In this document: positions 1-6,768 of the stretch, piece by piece | Layout of the letters: each line of letters starts with the position of its first letter | Position numbering within the stretch: position 1 is the stretch's first letter | Assembly (NCBI GenBank): GCA_003694825.1 | Contig: RFJS01000231.1 | Coordinates: 1 to 6,768 of the forward strand | DNA from: Verrucomicrobiota bacterium | GTDB taxonomy: Bacteria > Verrucomicrobiota > Verrucomicrobiia > Opitutales > Opitutaceae | Direction of reading: 5' to 3' | Length of the DNA: 6,768 nucleotides | The notes under the pieces: model-generated | Databases searched by the model: none | What the model was told of the DNA's origin: nothing | The model's input: the letters and a program-made list of their open reading frames with translations, nothing else | Made by a program: the position numbers and the translations under genes

Positions 1-507
1 CGCCCGGTAGTTGCACCGGATCATGGTATCGACGATGCCGGGCCAGTTGGTCTGGTGAAACGTGCGGTAGGTGTGCTCGCGATCCGGATGCAGCCGGGAG
101 ACAACGGCGAGCCGTTCGCGCTGCGCCGGGCGCTCACCGTGGCGCAGGCCGACGATGTTGATCAGCTCCGTGCGCAGCCAGGGACGGGCGCCGCCCGCCG
201 CTCGCGGATGGGGCTCGAGCTGCGGGGAGAGCGCGGCGAAGCCGGGCACGGACTCGAGGAGGGCGTCCTGCGCGGTTTCCGGGTCTTCGCCGTCGAATTC
301 GCAATAGGCGTAGAGAAATGTCCGCCCGCTGGTGCGGCGGGTGAAGAGGTTGAGATTGCGAATGCCGGCCTTCGTCTCGCCGGATGGCGGGATGGCGAGG
401 CCGGCGGCGGCCCGGCGAACGGCGTCTTCGCTTCCGGCCGGAACGAGTGCGACGAGGCCGACGCGGTGAAAGCCGTCGAGCTGGAGGCGGTTCTCGTAGG
501 GAGACAT
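1..507 (-). CDS. L-rhamnose mutarotase-like protein with two repeats (3' end beyond window)
   Basis: 169 codons are visible and the gene runs off the left edge. Residues 144-169 carry the RhaM active-site signature: Y147, H151 and W155 in YRTFHQTNWPG, with the family's Y-x3-H-x3-W-P spacing. RhaM enzymes interconvert the alpha and beta anomers of L-rhamnose in the cytoplasm. The first ~120 residues look like a complete earlier copy of the same ferredoxin-like fold: GIRNLNLF and TFLYAYCEFDG match the middle strands of RhaM, and WLRTELINIVG matches its C-terminal strand. This first copy has no Y/H/W motif at its start, so it is probably non-catalytic. The second domain is cut off after CNYRA. 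The start is the ATG 13 bases after the stop of the lactonase gene; no clear Shine-Dalgarno is seen, which fits translation by coupling. The family is fairly sure. The substrate (rhamnose, fucose or another deoxy-sugar) is inferred. Confidence 0.72.
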   Translation of the reverse strand, partial: MSPYENRLQLDGFHRVGLVALVPAGSEDAVRRAAAGLAIPPSGETKAGIRNLNLFTRRTSGRTFLYAYCEFDGEDPETAQDALLESVPGFAALSPQLEPHPRAAGGARPWLRTELINIVGLRHGERPAQRERLAVVSRLHPDREHTYRTFHQTNWPGIVDTMIRCNYRA

Positions 508-520
508 GCAGGCGGGGAGA

Positions 521-1369
521 TCAGAGTTTGACGCCGTAGATGCGCACGGCGTTGTCGAAGAAGAGCTTGCGCTGATTGGCGGGATCTTCGCCGGCGACGA
601 TGGCGCGGCTGACCTCGACCCAGTCGCGCAGGGTGGAGGTGATCGTCACCACCGGCCAGTCACTGCCCCAGACGACGCGCTCCCAGCCAAAGCACTCGAT
701 GACATGTTCGACATAGGGGCGGACGGCTTCGATGCCGGCGTGGGCCGGATCGCAGTAGGCGAGAACGCCGGAGACTTTGCAGTGGACGTTGGGGAGGGCG
801 GCGAGGTCGCGGATGTATCCGCGCCATGGATCCATCTTTCCCGAACGGATGTCGGGAACACCGCAGTGGTCGAGGATGAGGCGGACGTCCGGACAGGCGC
901 GGGCGAGCTCGAGGGCGATCGGGAGCTGCCGCTCGAAGAAACACATATCGAAAGTCAGGCCGCGGCGTCCGGCGAGGCGCACGTTTTCGCGGAAGCGTTC
1001 GGAGCGGGAGAGGTCGTCCGGCGCGGTGTGGAGGATGCGCCGCAGGCCGACGCGCCGGGGATGGGCCGTCTCCTCGAGAAAGGACTCGAAGCCCTCGTGT
1101 TCCGGGCGGCAGTTGGTGATCACACCGGTGATGGGCGAGGCGGGATCCTCGGCCATGGCGTAGACCGTCGTGATCTCTTCGCGCCAGTGCGGGTCGTCGG
1201 GCGAGGTCTCCATGAAGACCGTGTGGGTGATGCCGGTGCCGGCGGAGGCGGCGGCATAGGCATCGGGGCCGAAGGTCTTTCCCTTGAGGGCCGGGATGTC
1301 GTCAGTCCACGAATACGGCCAGCGGTCGAGGATGAGATGCTGGTGGGTGTCGAGGATGGGCGGCGTCAT
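521..1369 (-). CDS. TIM-barrel amidohydrolase, L-fuconolactonase-like (COG3618)
   Basis: This 282-residue protein has the usual length for the Amidohydrolase_2/COG3618 group, whose known members include L-fucono-1,5-lactonase, other sugar lactonases and related ester or lactone hydrolases. Visible landmarks are the strand 1 motif DTHQH (H9, H11), LDHCG (H168), the CKVSG segment (K198) and the strand 8 motif WGSDWP (D237), which is the expected catalytic acid. No signal peptide is present, so it should act in the cytoplasm. The ATG overlaps the stop of the upstream CoA-transferase by 4 bases (ATGA), indicating translational coupling. Next to a mutarotase, hydrolysis of a sugar-derived lactone to the free acid is the likeliest reaction, and that acid could feed the CoA-transferases. 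The family also includes aromatic-pathway lactonases, so the exact substrate is open. Confidence 0.85.
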   Translation of the reverse strand: MTPPILDTHQHLILDRWPYSWTDDIPALKGKTFGPDAYAAASAGTGITHTVFMETSPDDPHWREEITTVYAMAEDPASPITGVITNCRPEHEGFESFLEETAHPRRVGLRRILHTAPDDLSRSERFRENVRLAGRRGLTFDMCFFERQLPIALELARACPDVRLILDHCGVPDIRSGKMDPWRGYIRDLAALPNVHCKVSGVLAYCDPAHAGIEAVRPYVEHVIECFGWERVVWGSDWPVVTITSTLRDWVEVSRAIVAGEDPANQRKLFFDNAVRIYGVKL

Positions 1370-2565
1370 GGGGTGAGCGACGTTTGCGGTTCAGAGGGGG
1401 AAGGATCTCCGGGAGCGCGGTCGAGGCCGAACTCGGCGTCGATGGCGGCGTTGTGCTGGCCGATCTCGGGAGCGCCGCGGGGGCTCTTGAGAATCGTCTC
1501 GTCGAGCCGGATGGGGCAGCGGGTGGTGCGGATCTGCCGGCCGCGGGCGGTGCTGACGGTCTGGACCATGTCCAGGCAGGTGAAGCCCTCGTGCGCGACG
1601 AGCTGGCGGTAGTTGAGCACTTCGGCGCACCAGATGTCTGCCGGTTCGAGTCGGCTGAGCCAGTGGGCGGTGGTGTTGGTGGCGAGGTGCTCGGCGAGGA
1701 TGGCCTTGATTTCGTCGCGCTGCTGGAACCAGGAGGCGGGGTCGGGGAATTCGAGGAGCTTCGGGCAGTCGAGCAATTCGCCGAGCTGGGGGATGGAGCC
1801 CATGGCGAGGGCGAGGTGGCCGTCGCTGGTGGTGTAGACTCCGTAGGGCGCGCCGAGCAGCGGGTGGGCGTTGTTGGTCTTCGTGCGGACGATGGGCTGG
1901 CCGCCGTCCTGCCAGAAGAGGGTGAGCGGCTCGAATTGAAACTCGAGGATGCTCTCGAGCATGCTCACTTCCACGAGACCGCCGCGGCCGGCTTGTTCGC
2001 GGCGCACGAGGCAGGCGAGCAAGCCCTGCACGAGGTGGGCGCCGGCAAAGATGTCGACGACGGCGACGCCCATGGGCACGGGGCCGTCGTCGGCATTGCC
2101 TGAATACGTGGTGAGGCCGGAGAGGGCCTGGACGAGGAGGTCCTGGCCGGGCTTGTCCTTCCAGGGGCCCTCGCGGCCGTAGCCGGTGATGGCGCCGTAG
2201 AGCACGCGCGGATTGCGGGCGCGCACGGAGGCGTAGTCGAAGCCGAGGCGCTGCATGACGCCGGGCCGGAAGTTGTGCATGACGATGTCGGCCTTTTCGA
2301 CGAGCTTCCAGACGCGGGCGGCGTCCGCGGGGTTTTTCAGGTCGGCGACGTAGCTCTCCTTGTTGCGGTTGATGGCGTGAAAGACCGTGGATTCGCCGTC
2401 GACGCGCACGTCGGAGACGTAGAGGGAGCGGCAGATGTCACCGGTGCCCGGGCGCTCGATCTTGATGACGCGCGCGCCGAGATCGGCCATGCGCAGGGAG
2501 GCGGAGGGGCCGGAGAGAAACTGGCTGAAGTCGACGACGGTGATGCCTTCGAGGGGACGTTTCAT
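1366..2565 (-). CDS. Family III CoA-transferase (CaiB/BaiF), copy B
   Basis: This 399-residue protein belongs to the CaiB/BaiF family III CoA-transferases, which move CoA from an acyl-CoA donor to a carboxylic acid. Family marks are the N-terminal [24 protein letters not shown] (about 26-39), HNFRPGVM (98-105), [10 protein letters not shown] (126-135), [11 protein letters not shown] (140-150) and VEVSMLES. D171 in VAVVDIFAG lies where the catalytic aspartate (Asp169 of formyl-CoA transferase) is expected. It starts at the ATG that overlaps the stop of the MaoC gene as ATGA. The first ~375 residues align along their whole length with copy A (3072-4214), roughly half identical by eye. A Pro/Ser-rich tail ([14 protein letters not shown]) is unique to copy B. 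The acid substrate and CoA donor cannot be read from sequence; a sugar-derived acid is inferred from the lactonase downstream. Confidence 0.9.
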   Translation of the reverse strand: MKRPLEGITVVDFSQFLSGPSASLRMADLGARVIKIERPGTGDICRSLYVSDVRVDGESTVFHAINRNKESYVADLKNPADAARVWKLVEKADIVMHNFRPGVMQRLGFDYASVRARNPRVLYGAITGYGREGPWKDKPGQDLLVQALSGLTTYSGNADDGPVPMGVAVVDIFAGAHLVQGLLACLVRREQAGRGGLVEVSMLESILEFQFEPLTLFWQDGGQPIVRTKTNNAHPLLGAPYGVYTTSDGHLALAMGSIPQLGELLDCPKLLEFPDPASWFQQRDEIKAILAEHLATNTTAHWLSRLEPADIWCAEVLNYRQLVAHEGFTCLDMVQTVSTARGRQIRTTRCPIRLDETILKSPRGAPEIGQHNAAIDAEFGLDRAPGDPSPSEPQTSLTP

Positions 2566-3079
2566 GGCTTTTCGATCTGGTCGCGGAAGGCCTCGGGGTC
2601 GCGGTATTTCACGGTCTGCAGGTGCTCGCAGTAGAGGACGAGTTCGCCCTCGTTCTTGAAGATCTCGTAGCTGACCGTGACCAGGCCCATTTCCTTGTAT
2701 TTGGGACGCTTGGACAGGTGGGTGCGGATGGTGTAGATGGTGTCGCCGATGAAGACGGGCTTGATGAAGCGGAGTTTGTCGTAGCCGTGCTGAAGGTGTT
2801 GACGTTGTTGTTGGCCATGAGGCCGAGCCCGTAGGCGAACACCTGGGCGCCGGCGACGAGGCGCCGCCCGAAGAGACCTTCCTTTTGCGCGAAGATCTCG
2901 TCGCCGACGTAGGGATGCATGTCGAGCACGAGCGAGTTGAAGAGCATGGCCTCGCCCTTGGAGATCGTGCGGCGGATGGAGCGGTCCTTGCGGCCGATCT
3001 CGAAGTCCTCGTAGAACCAGTTTTCCGTGCTGTGCAGCGGAATCTCGGCGTGTTTTTCCGGCGGGGTTTTCTCAGGCAT
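2562..3079 (-). pseudogene. MaoC-type hot-dog acyl-CoA hydratase, broken by a -1 frameshift
   Basis: Reading from the ATG at 3079, residues 1-97 are a MaoC-like hot-dog domain: [30 protein letters not shown] and [18 protein letters not shown]. Near 2790 the frame breaks. The native frame continues one base out of register with [19 protein letters not shown], then [17 protein letters not shown] and KYRDPEAF, and ends at a TGA (2562-2564) that overlaps the next gene's start as ATGA. The span is 518 bases, one short of 173 codons; restoring one base (TTCAGC-CAC-GGC) gives an intact 172-residue protein, normal for the family. As written, the ribosome would read a serine/threonine-rich out-of-frame tail and stop at 2609, giving 156 residues. 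The usual hydratase motif D-x-N-P-x-H is D53-M-H-P-Y-V here. The start is supported by GAGGAGG nine bases upstream. The defect may be a sequencing error or a recent mutation. The gene overlaps CoA-transferase A by 8 bases. Confidence 0.85.
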
Positions 3080-4214
3080 GGAGCAGATCCTCCTCGATTT
3101 TGGGGTTGTCGGCGCCGAGCACAGGGGCGGCGCGATCGGCGTAGAGGCGTTCGCCGTCGATGCGGATGGGGCAGCGGGTGGTGCGGACCTCGGTGCCGTT
3201 GGGGCGGCGCACCACCTGGTCCATGCCGAGCGCCTTGTAGCCCTCGTGGGCGAGCAGGCGCTGGACATCGAAGACTTCGGCGCACCAGAAATCGGCGGGC
3301 TCAAGGATGGCGAGCCATTCGGCGGTGGTGCGGGTGGCGAGATGGGTGGCGATCACCTCCATGATCTCATCGCGCCGGGCGAAGGCGTCGGCTTCGTCGA
3401 AGGCCTTGAGGGCGGGGCAGTCGATGAGGTCGGCGAGGCGGCGGAGTTCGCCCATGGCGAGGGCGATCCAGCCATCCCGGGTGCGGTAGACGCCGTAGGG
3501 GGCGCCGAGGTAGGCGTGGGCGTTGCCGCGCCGGGCCCGGTGCGGGAGGCGGCCGCCGTCCTGGAAGAACGTGGTGAACAGCTCGAACTGCAGATCGATG
3601 ATCGACTCGAGCAGGCTGACTTCGACGCGGGCGCCGACGCCGGTTTTCTGGCGGCGGTAGTAGGCGGCAAGAAGCCCCTGGGCGAAGTGGGTGCCGCAGA
3701 TCATGTCGGCGATGGCGAGGCCGAAGGGGGTGGGCGGGCTGTCGGCATTGCCGCTGAGGGTGGTGAGCCCGCTGCGGGCCTGGGCGAGGAGGTCCTGGCC
3801 GGGCTTGTCGCGCCAGGGGCCGGTGCGTCCGTAGCCGGTGACTTCACCGTAGATGATGCGCGGGTTGATGGCGCGGACGTTGTCCCAGTCCAGGCCGATC
3901 TTCTCCATGACGCCGGGCCGGAAGTTGTGGGTCATGATGTCGGCGCGGGCGATGAGGCGGCGGACTTTCTCGAGGTCGGCGGGATCCTTGAGGTTGGCCG
4001 CGTAGGACTCTTTGTTGCGATTGATCGTGTGGAAGACGAGGCTGTCGCCGTCGGCGAACATGTTTTTTGTCGCGAGCTGGCGGCAGGCGTCGCCCCCTTT
4101 GGGGCGCTCGATCTTGATGACGCGGGCCCCGAGGTCGGCAAGGCGCAGGCCGGCGTAGGGGCCGGCGAGGTACTGGCAGAACTCGAGAACGATGATCCCC
4201 TGAAGCGGTTTCAT
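3072..4214 (-). CDS. Family III CoA-transferase (CaiB/BaiF), copy A
   Basis: This 380-residue protein is full length for the family. It shows [15 protein letters not shown] at the start, [14 protein letters not shown] (25-38), [15 protein letters not shown] (64-78), HNFRPGVM (96-103), [10 protein letters not shown] (125-134), [18 protein letters not shown] (139-156) and VEVSLLES. D170 in LAIADMICG occupies the catalytic aspartate position. The enzyme should form an acyl-CoA from a carboxylic acid through glutamyl/aspartyl-CoA intermediates typical of the family. Its ATG overlaps the stop of the solute-binding-like gene as ATGA, and its own stop lies inside the first codons of the MaoC gene (8-base overlap), so it is firmly part of the operon. 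It is a diverged paralogue of copy B, and the two flank the MaoC gene. No Shine-Dalgarno is seen before this start. Substrate unknown. Confidence 0.9.
   Translation of the reverse strand: MKPLQGIIVLEFCQYLAGPYAGLRLADLGARVIKIERPKGGDACRQLATKNMFADGDSLVFHTINRNKESYAANLKDPADLEKVRRLIARADIMTHNFRPGVMEKIGLDWDNVRAINPRIIYGEVTGYGRTGPWRDKPGQDLLAQARSGLTTLSGNADSPPTPFGLAIADMICGTHFAQGLLAAYYRRQKTGVGARVEVSLLESIIDLQFELFTTFFQDGGRLPHRARRGNAHAYLGAPYGVYRTRDGWIALAMGELRRLADLIDCPALKAFDEADAFARRDEIMEVIATHLATRTTAEWLAILEPADFWCAEVFDVQRLLAHEGYKALGMDQVVRRPNGTEVRTTRCPIRIDGERLYADRAAPVLGADNPKIEEDLLHA
3089..3095 (-). promoter_or_regulatory. Strong Shine-Dalgarno for the MaoC gene
   Basis: The minus strand reads GAGGAGG here, nine bases before the ATG at 3079. 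It lies inside the 3' end of CoA-transferase A. It is the clearest ribosome-binding site in the window; the other starts have no good match and probably rely on overlap with the previous stop codon. It fixes the start of the frameshifted MaoC gene. Confidence 0.6.
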
Positions 4215-5362
4215 GCAGTGGTGGCCGGTCGGGTGCTGCGGTAGAGTTCGGTGAGCGTGTCGAGCACGGCGGCGGGGTTTCCGCCTTCGCGCAGGTAGGC
4301 GTGGATGGGGTCGCCGGCGCGGTCCTGGAAATCGAGATACCCGGCGTAGCGGGGGCGGATGAAGGCGCGGTCGAGCGTGGGTAGGGTGTCGCGGAAGAAG
4401 TTGGAGCTGGCGGCGTTGACGGCGTCGTCGAGCCAGGCGCCGCGGTGTCCGGGCTGCCCGCCGGCCTGGAAGAAGAGGCCGCGCTGCGTCTCGGGGGCGG
4501 CGACAAAGCGGGCGTAGTCGGCAGCCACCTCCGGCGCCGCGCAGCGGGCCGAGATGGCGAGGCCGGTGCCGCCGAGCATGGTGGAGCCGGGGCGGCCTTT
4601 TTCGATGCCGATGACATCGCCGAACTTCACCAGTTTCTCGGCGAAGCCGGGGCGGGAGTAATTGCTGTAGCCGTAGGTATAGGGGCAGTAGGCGAAGTCG
4701 TCGGTGGTGGACATGACCTCGAGGGTGCGGATGGGGTTGAGGTCGAAGAATTGCGGGGGGACGACATCGGCGAGCTGCTTGAGGCGCTCGAGCGCGGTGA
4801 TGCCGGCCTCGCGTTCGACGATGGTTTCGGCATCGGGGAAAATCGTGGCGCCGGCGGCGACGCAGAGGTTGAGGAAGTTTCCGTAGACATCGAGCGGGAT
4901 GCTCGGGCAGCAGACGAGGCCGCGTTTGCCGAGTGCGATGACCTCGTCGAAGGTTTGCGGGAGCGGGACGCCGGCGCGTTCGAGCAGGTCGGGGCGGTAG
5001 GCGGAAACCGGGGTGGCGGCGTCGATGGCGAGCGCCCACTGGCTGCCCTGAAAGGCGTAGCTTTCGTGCGAGGGGCCCACGGAGTTGGCGGCCTGGTCGG
5101 CCATGTATTCTTCAGGAAGGTACTTCTCGAGCGGGAGAAGGACGCCGCTGGCGGCGGCGAACCCGGCCCAGGGATGGTCGATGACGAGCAGGTCGTAGGC
5201 CTCGGCCAGGTCGGCGATGGGTTTGTCGGCGAATTCCTGGAGAGAGCGCTTGTCCCAGACGATCTCCACATCGGGGTGGAGTTCGTGGTAGCGCTGGGCG
5301 GTTGCCACCATGGGTGGATAGCCGCGGCTGTGGTTCCAGGTCATGCCTTTGAGTGTGATCAT
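4211..5362 (-). CDS. Solute-binding-protein-like protein without signal peptide
   Basis: The 383 residues look like a family 1 (sugar-type) extracellular solute-binding protein: an opening strand [16 protein letters not shown], the [14 protein letters not shown] strand (57-70), LLPLEKYLP, the hinge segment [22 protein letters not shown] (110-131), [10 protein letters not shown], and a C-terminal half with GGTGLAIS and FFQAGGQPG. Unlike transported members it has no signal peptide. The conserved first strand begins at the second codon, and the frame upstream of the ATG reaches a stop (TGA at 5399-5401) with no ATG, GTG or TTG between. It should therefore stay in the cytoplasm. No ABC permease or ATPase gene is in view. 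It is the first gene after the 84-base gap, and its stop overlaps the CoA-transferase A start (ATGA). Possible roles are binding a sugar-acid or CoA intermediate, delivering it to the enzymes, or an enzymatic activity on the same fold. Function unknown. Confidence 0.8.
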   Translation of the reverse strand: MITLKGMTWNHSRGYPPMVATAQRYHELHPDVEIVWDKRSLQEFADKPIADLAEAYDLLVIDHPWAGFAAASGVLLPLEKYLPEEYMADQAANSVGPSHESYAFQGSQWALAIDAATPVSAYRPDLLERAGVPLPQTFDEVIALGKRGLVCCPSIPLDVYGNFLNLCVAAGATIFPDAETIVEREAGITALERLKQLADVVPPQFFDLNPIRTLEVMSTTDDFAYCPYTYGYSNYSRPGFAEKLVKFGDVIGIEKGRPGSTMLGGTGLAISARCAAPEVAADYARFVAAPETQRGLFFQAGGQPGHRGAWLDDAVNAASSNFFRDTLPTLDRAFIRPRYAGYLDFQDRAGDPIHAYLREGGNPAAVLDTLTELYRSTRPATTA

Positions 5363-5446
5363 GATATCGGATCGCTGATTGCGGTTGCGGTTGATGGTTC
5401 AGTCGTGGCGGGTCTGGTCAGCGACGGGAATGAAAAGGGGGCGGGT
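5363..5446. other. 84-base non-coding gap between lacI-type and SBP-like genes
   Basis: This is the only sizeable gap in the window and the best place for a promoter or operator. It holds a short tandem repeat (GCGGTT twice at 5381-5392, plus strand). Next to the SBP-like start there is an AT-richer patch with three small palindromes: TGATCA at 5356-5361, ATCATGAT at 5358-5365 and GATATC at 5363-5368. I could not find a convincing -35/-10 pair, a classical LacI operator (long palindrome with central CG) or a terminator hairpin. It may equally be a plain intergenic spacer within one transcript. Confidence 0.4.
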
Positions 5447-6595
5447 TCACGCGACGTCGTCGGCCGCGCAGATTGGTGGGCGGGGGCCTCTGGATGGAGT
5501 GTTGGTCGCGCGCCGCACCGGCAGGGTTTTCCCATCGACCCATGTACCGGCTATCTGGGTCCCTCTGAGGATGTCGAGGCGGCCGCGGCGATTGCGGATG
5601 AGCTGGCTGTGGAGCAGATCGAGCGCGAGGCTGCCCATCTCGGCCCAGGGTTGCTGGATGCCGCTGGCGCCCTCGACGTCGGCGTCGACATTGAGCGTGA
5701 TGTAGGCGAGGTCCTCCGGGATGGAGAGGCCTTCGGCGCGGACGGCTTCGTGGAAGGCTTCGCTGCGGTTGATGACGACTTCGGGGCGGTAGCGGCGCAG
5801 CCAGGAGCGAATCTGCTCCACGTGATGTGTGCCGGTGAGGGTGAGCGTCGGGATGTTGTTGAGGCGCGAGCCGTAGGTGTATTGCATCTGCTGATGCGCC
5901 GCTTCCCAGCGGTGGTCCCACTTTTCGCCGAAGTGCGCTTCGAGGACGAGGCCGACGCGGTTGTAGCCGCGGTTGAGGAGCACTTCCCAGCACTCGACGA
6001 CGGCCTGGTATTGATCGGGCTCGATGAAGTGAAAGGGGCCGACGGTGCGGGGACGCTCGATGGAGATGACGGCGTATTGGTCCCAGTCGAGTTCGATTTC
6101 GATGTCTTCGGGGGGCGCGAGCAGGATGCCCTGGATGCCGCGGGCCTGGAGGATCTGGTCGAAGCGGCGCGGCGAGATCCCGTCTTCCCGGGCCCAGAAG
6201 TGCTGCAGGTTGTAGCCGAGTTCACGCGCTCGCGCAGTGGCGTGTTCCATGAAGCGGCGGGGGTTGGGGAACCGGAACCATCCGTCCCTGGTGGGCCAGT
6301 TGGTGACCAGGGCAATATTGGCGAGATCGCGGACGGGCCGGAGCTCGTTGCGGTAGGAGGCGAGGGCGGAGAGGGCGGGGTCGGGAACGTAGCCGAGCCG
6401 TTCGGCGATTTTTTTGACGCGCTCCTGGGTTTTCAGGGATACATCGCGGCTCCCGCGCAGGGCCATGGAAACGGCGGCGGCGCTGAGCCCGGCTTCACGG
6501 GCGATGTCCTTGAGGGTGACACGCTTCCCTCTGGAGGGACGCCCGGGTTTCGGCGCGGGGGAATCCTCCGGGTTGGGGTTTTTCGGGGAACTCAT
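5447..6595 (-). CDS. LacI-family transcriptional regulator
   Basis: This 382-residue protein has a flexible Pro/Lys-rich N-terminus (1-25), then the LacI helix-turn-helix ([21 protein letters not shown], 26-46), the end of the headpiece ([21 protein letters not shown], 58-78) and a periplasmic-binding-fold sensor domain from about residue 92. The sensor shows [37 protein letters not shown] and [18 protein letters not shown]. The hinge ([12 protein letters not shown]) differs from the classic LARSLR-type hinge and resembles LacI proteins that are abundant in Verrucomicrobiota (recalled, not searched). Such regulators usually bind a palindromic operator near their own operon and respond to a sugar or pathway intermediate. 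Here the gene is inside the operon: its ATG overlaps the stop of the upstream MaoC gene by 4 bases, so it is probably co-transcribed and self-regulating. Target and effector are inferred, not seen. Confidence 0.93.
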   Translation of the reverse strand: MSSPKNPNPEDSPAPKPGRPSRGKRVTLKDIAREAGLSAAAVSMALRGSRDVSLKTQERVKKIAERLGYVPDPALSALASYRNELRPVRDLANIALVTNWPTRDGWFRFPNPRRFMEHATARARELGYNLQHFWAREDGISPRRFDQILQARGIQGILLAPPEDIEIELDWDQYAVISIERPRTVGPFHFIEPDQYQAVVECWEVLLNRGYNRVGLVLEAHFGEKWDHRWEAAHQQMQYTYGSRLNNIPTLTLTGTHHVEQIRSWLRRYRPEVVINRSEAFHEAVRAEGLSIPEDLAYITLNVDADVEGASGIQQPWAEMGSLALDLLHSQLIRNRRGRLDILRGTQIAGTWVDGKTLPVRRATNTPSRGPRPPICAADDVA

Positions 6596-6768
6596 GGGGA
6601 GGCCGGGGTTTTGCGGTGAACCAGAAGGATGTGCTCGCAGACGAGGACGGTTTCTTGCTTCTGGTTGGTCACTTCGAGTTTTTCGACGACGATGCCGAAT
6701 TCGGGTTTTTTGTGGTCGCGCTTTTCAGCGACGGTGACGGTGCTGGTGATGGTGTCGCCGATGTGGAC
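6592..6768 (-). CDS. MaoC-type acyl-CoA dehydratase, C-terminal fragment
   Basis: Only the last 58 codons are inside the window; the gene begins beyond the right edge. It opens in frame with [18 protein letters not shown] and continues through [20 protein letters not shown] and [10 protein letters not shown]. This is the back half of a hot-dog (MaoC) domain and parallels VFIGDTIYT...[13 protein letters not shown] of the frameshifted MaoC gene at 2562-3079, so the operon encodes two such proteins. The active-site helix is outside the window, so activity cannot be judged. The TGA stop (6592-6594) overlaps the start of the LacI-type gene as ATGA. If the 2562-3079 gene is truly broken, this protein could be the remaining hydratase, or the two may act on different intermediates. 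Confidence 0.75.
   Translation of the reverse strand, partial: VHIGDTITSTVTVAEKRDHKKPEFGIVVEKLEVTNQKQETVLVCEHILLVHRKTPASP

Noticed and set aside
1366..3285. A 639-residue minus-strand frame that would fuse an extra N-terminal region to CoA-transferase B
   Set aside because: The added ~240 residues are mostly Arg/Pro/Ser-rich out-of-frame reading of the MaoC and CoA-transferase A genes. The real start is the ATG at 2565, which overlaps the MaoC stop.
2133..3809. Repeated identical DNA blocks as a mobile-element or recombination signature
   Set aside because: The matching blocks fall at equivalent codons of the two CoA-transferase paralogues (HNFRPGVM and KPGQDLL motifs), so coding conservation explains them.
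3027..4244. A 405-codon plus-strand open frame, and a similar one at 506-1612
   Set aside because: Both are antisense shadows of well-recognised minus-strand enzymes, with the same low-complexity composition and no family signature.
3072..5039. A 655-residue minus-strand frame extending CoA-transferase A upstream
   Set aside because: The extension reads the SBP-like gene out of frame. The family N-terminus ([12 protein letters not shown]) begins at 4214.
5361..5366. TATCAT on the minus strand as a -10 promoter element
   Set aside because: It overlaps the SBP-like start codon at 5362, and no -35-like hexamer lies 16-18 bases upstream, so it could not drive that gene from its ATG.
4445..6619. 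A 724-codon open frame on the plus strand
   Set aside because: It is antisense to the LacI and SBP-like genes, rich in Gly/Ala/Val/Glu/Asp with no recognisable domain, and is the expected mirror frame of high-GC codon use in the real genes.

Overview
The window is GC-rich and tightly packed. Every gene I can support lies on the minus strand, so transcription runs from right to left. The likely host is a member of the Verrucomicrobiota (Opitutae-like). This is an inference from the LacI-type regulator, whose DNA-binding region ([11 protein letters not shown]...AAVSMALR...[16 protein letters not shown]) reads like the large LacI families of that phylum, and from the sugar-catabolic content. No rRNA or other marker gene is present to confirm it.

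Layout in order of transcription: (1) the C-terminal end of a MaoC-type hot-dog hydratase (6768-6592, cut by the window edge); (2) a LacI-family regulator (6595-5447); (3) an 84-base non-coding gap; (4) a family 1-like solute-binding protein that has no signal peptide (5362-4211); (5) a family III (CaiB/BaiF) CoA-transferase, copy A (4214-3072); (6) a MaoC-type hydratase broken by a one-base frameshift (3079-2562); (7) a second, paralogous family III CoA-transferase, copy B (2565-1366); (8) a COG3618-type amidohydrolase/lactonase (1369-521); (9) an L-rhamnose mutarotase-like protein with two repeats, cut by the left edge (507-1).

Five of the seven gene junctions overlap: four by 4 bases (ATGA) and one by 8 bases. 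A sixth gene follows after only 13 bases. The whole block therefore looks like one polycistron, or two with a break at the 84-base gap.

The combination suggests a carbohydrate (probably deoxy-sugar or sugar-acid) breakdown route. The mutarotase would act on the free sugar and the lactonase would open a sugar lactone. The two CoA-transferases would make CoA thioesters of the acids, and the MaoC proteins would hydrate or dehydrate them. The LacI protein would sense the sugar or an intermediate. The CoA-thioester step is not part of the textbook fucose or rhamnose routes, and the role of a cytoplasmic solute-binding-like protein in such an operon is unexplained. These are the parts most likely to be new biology. 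No tRNA, rRNA, CRISPR, insertion sequence or convincing terminator was seen.
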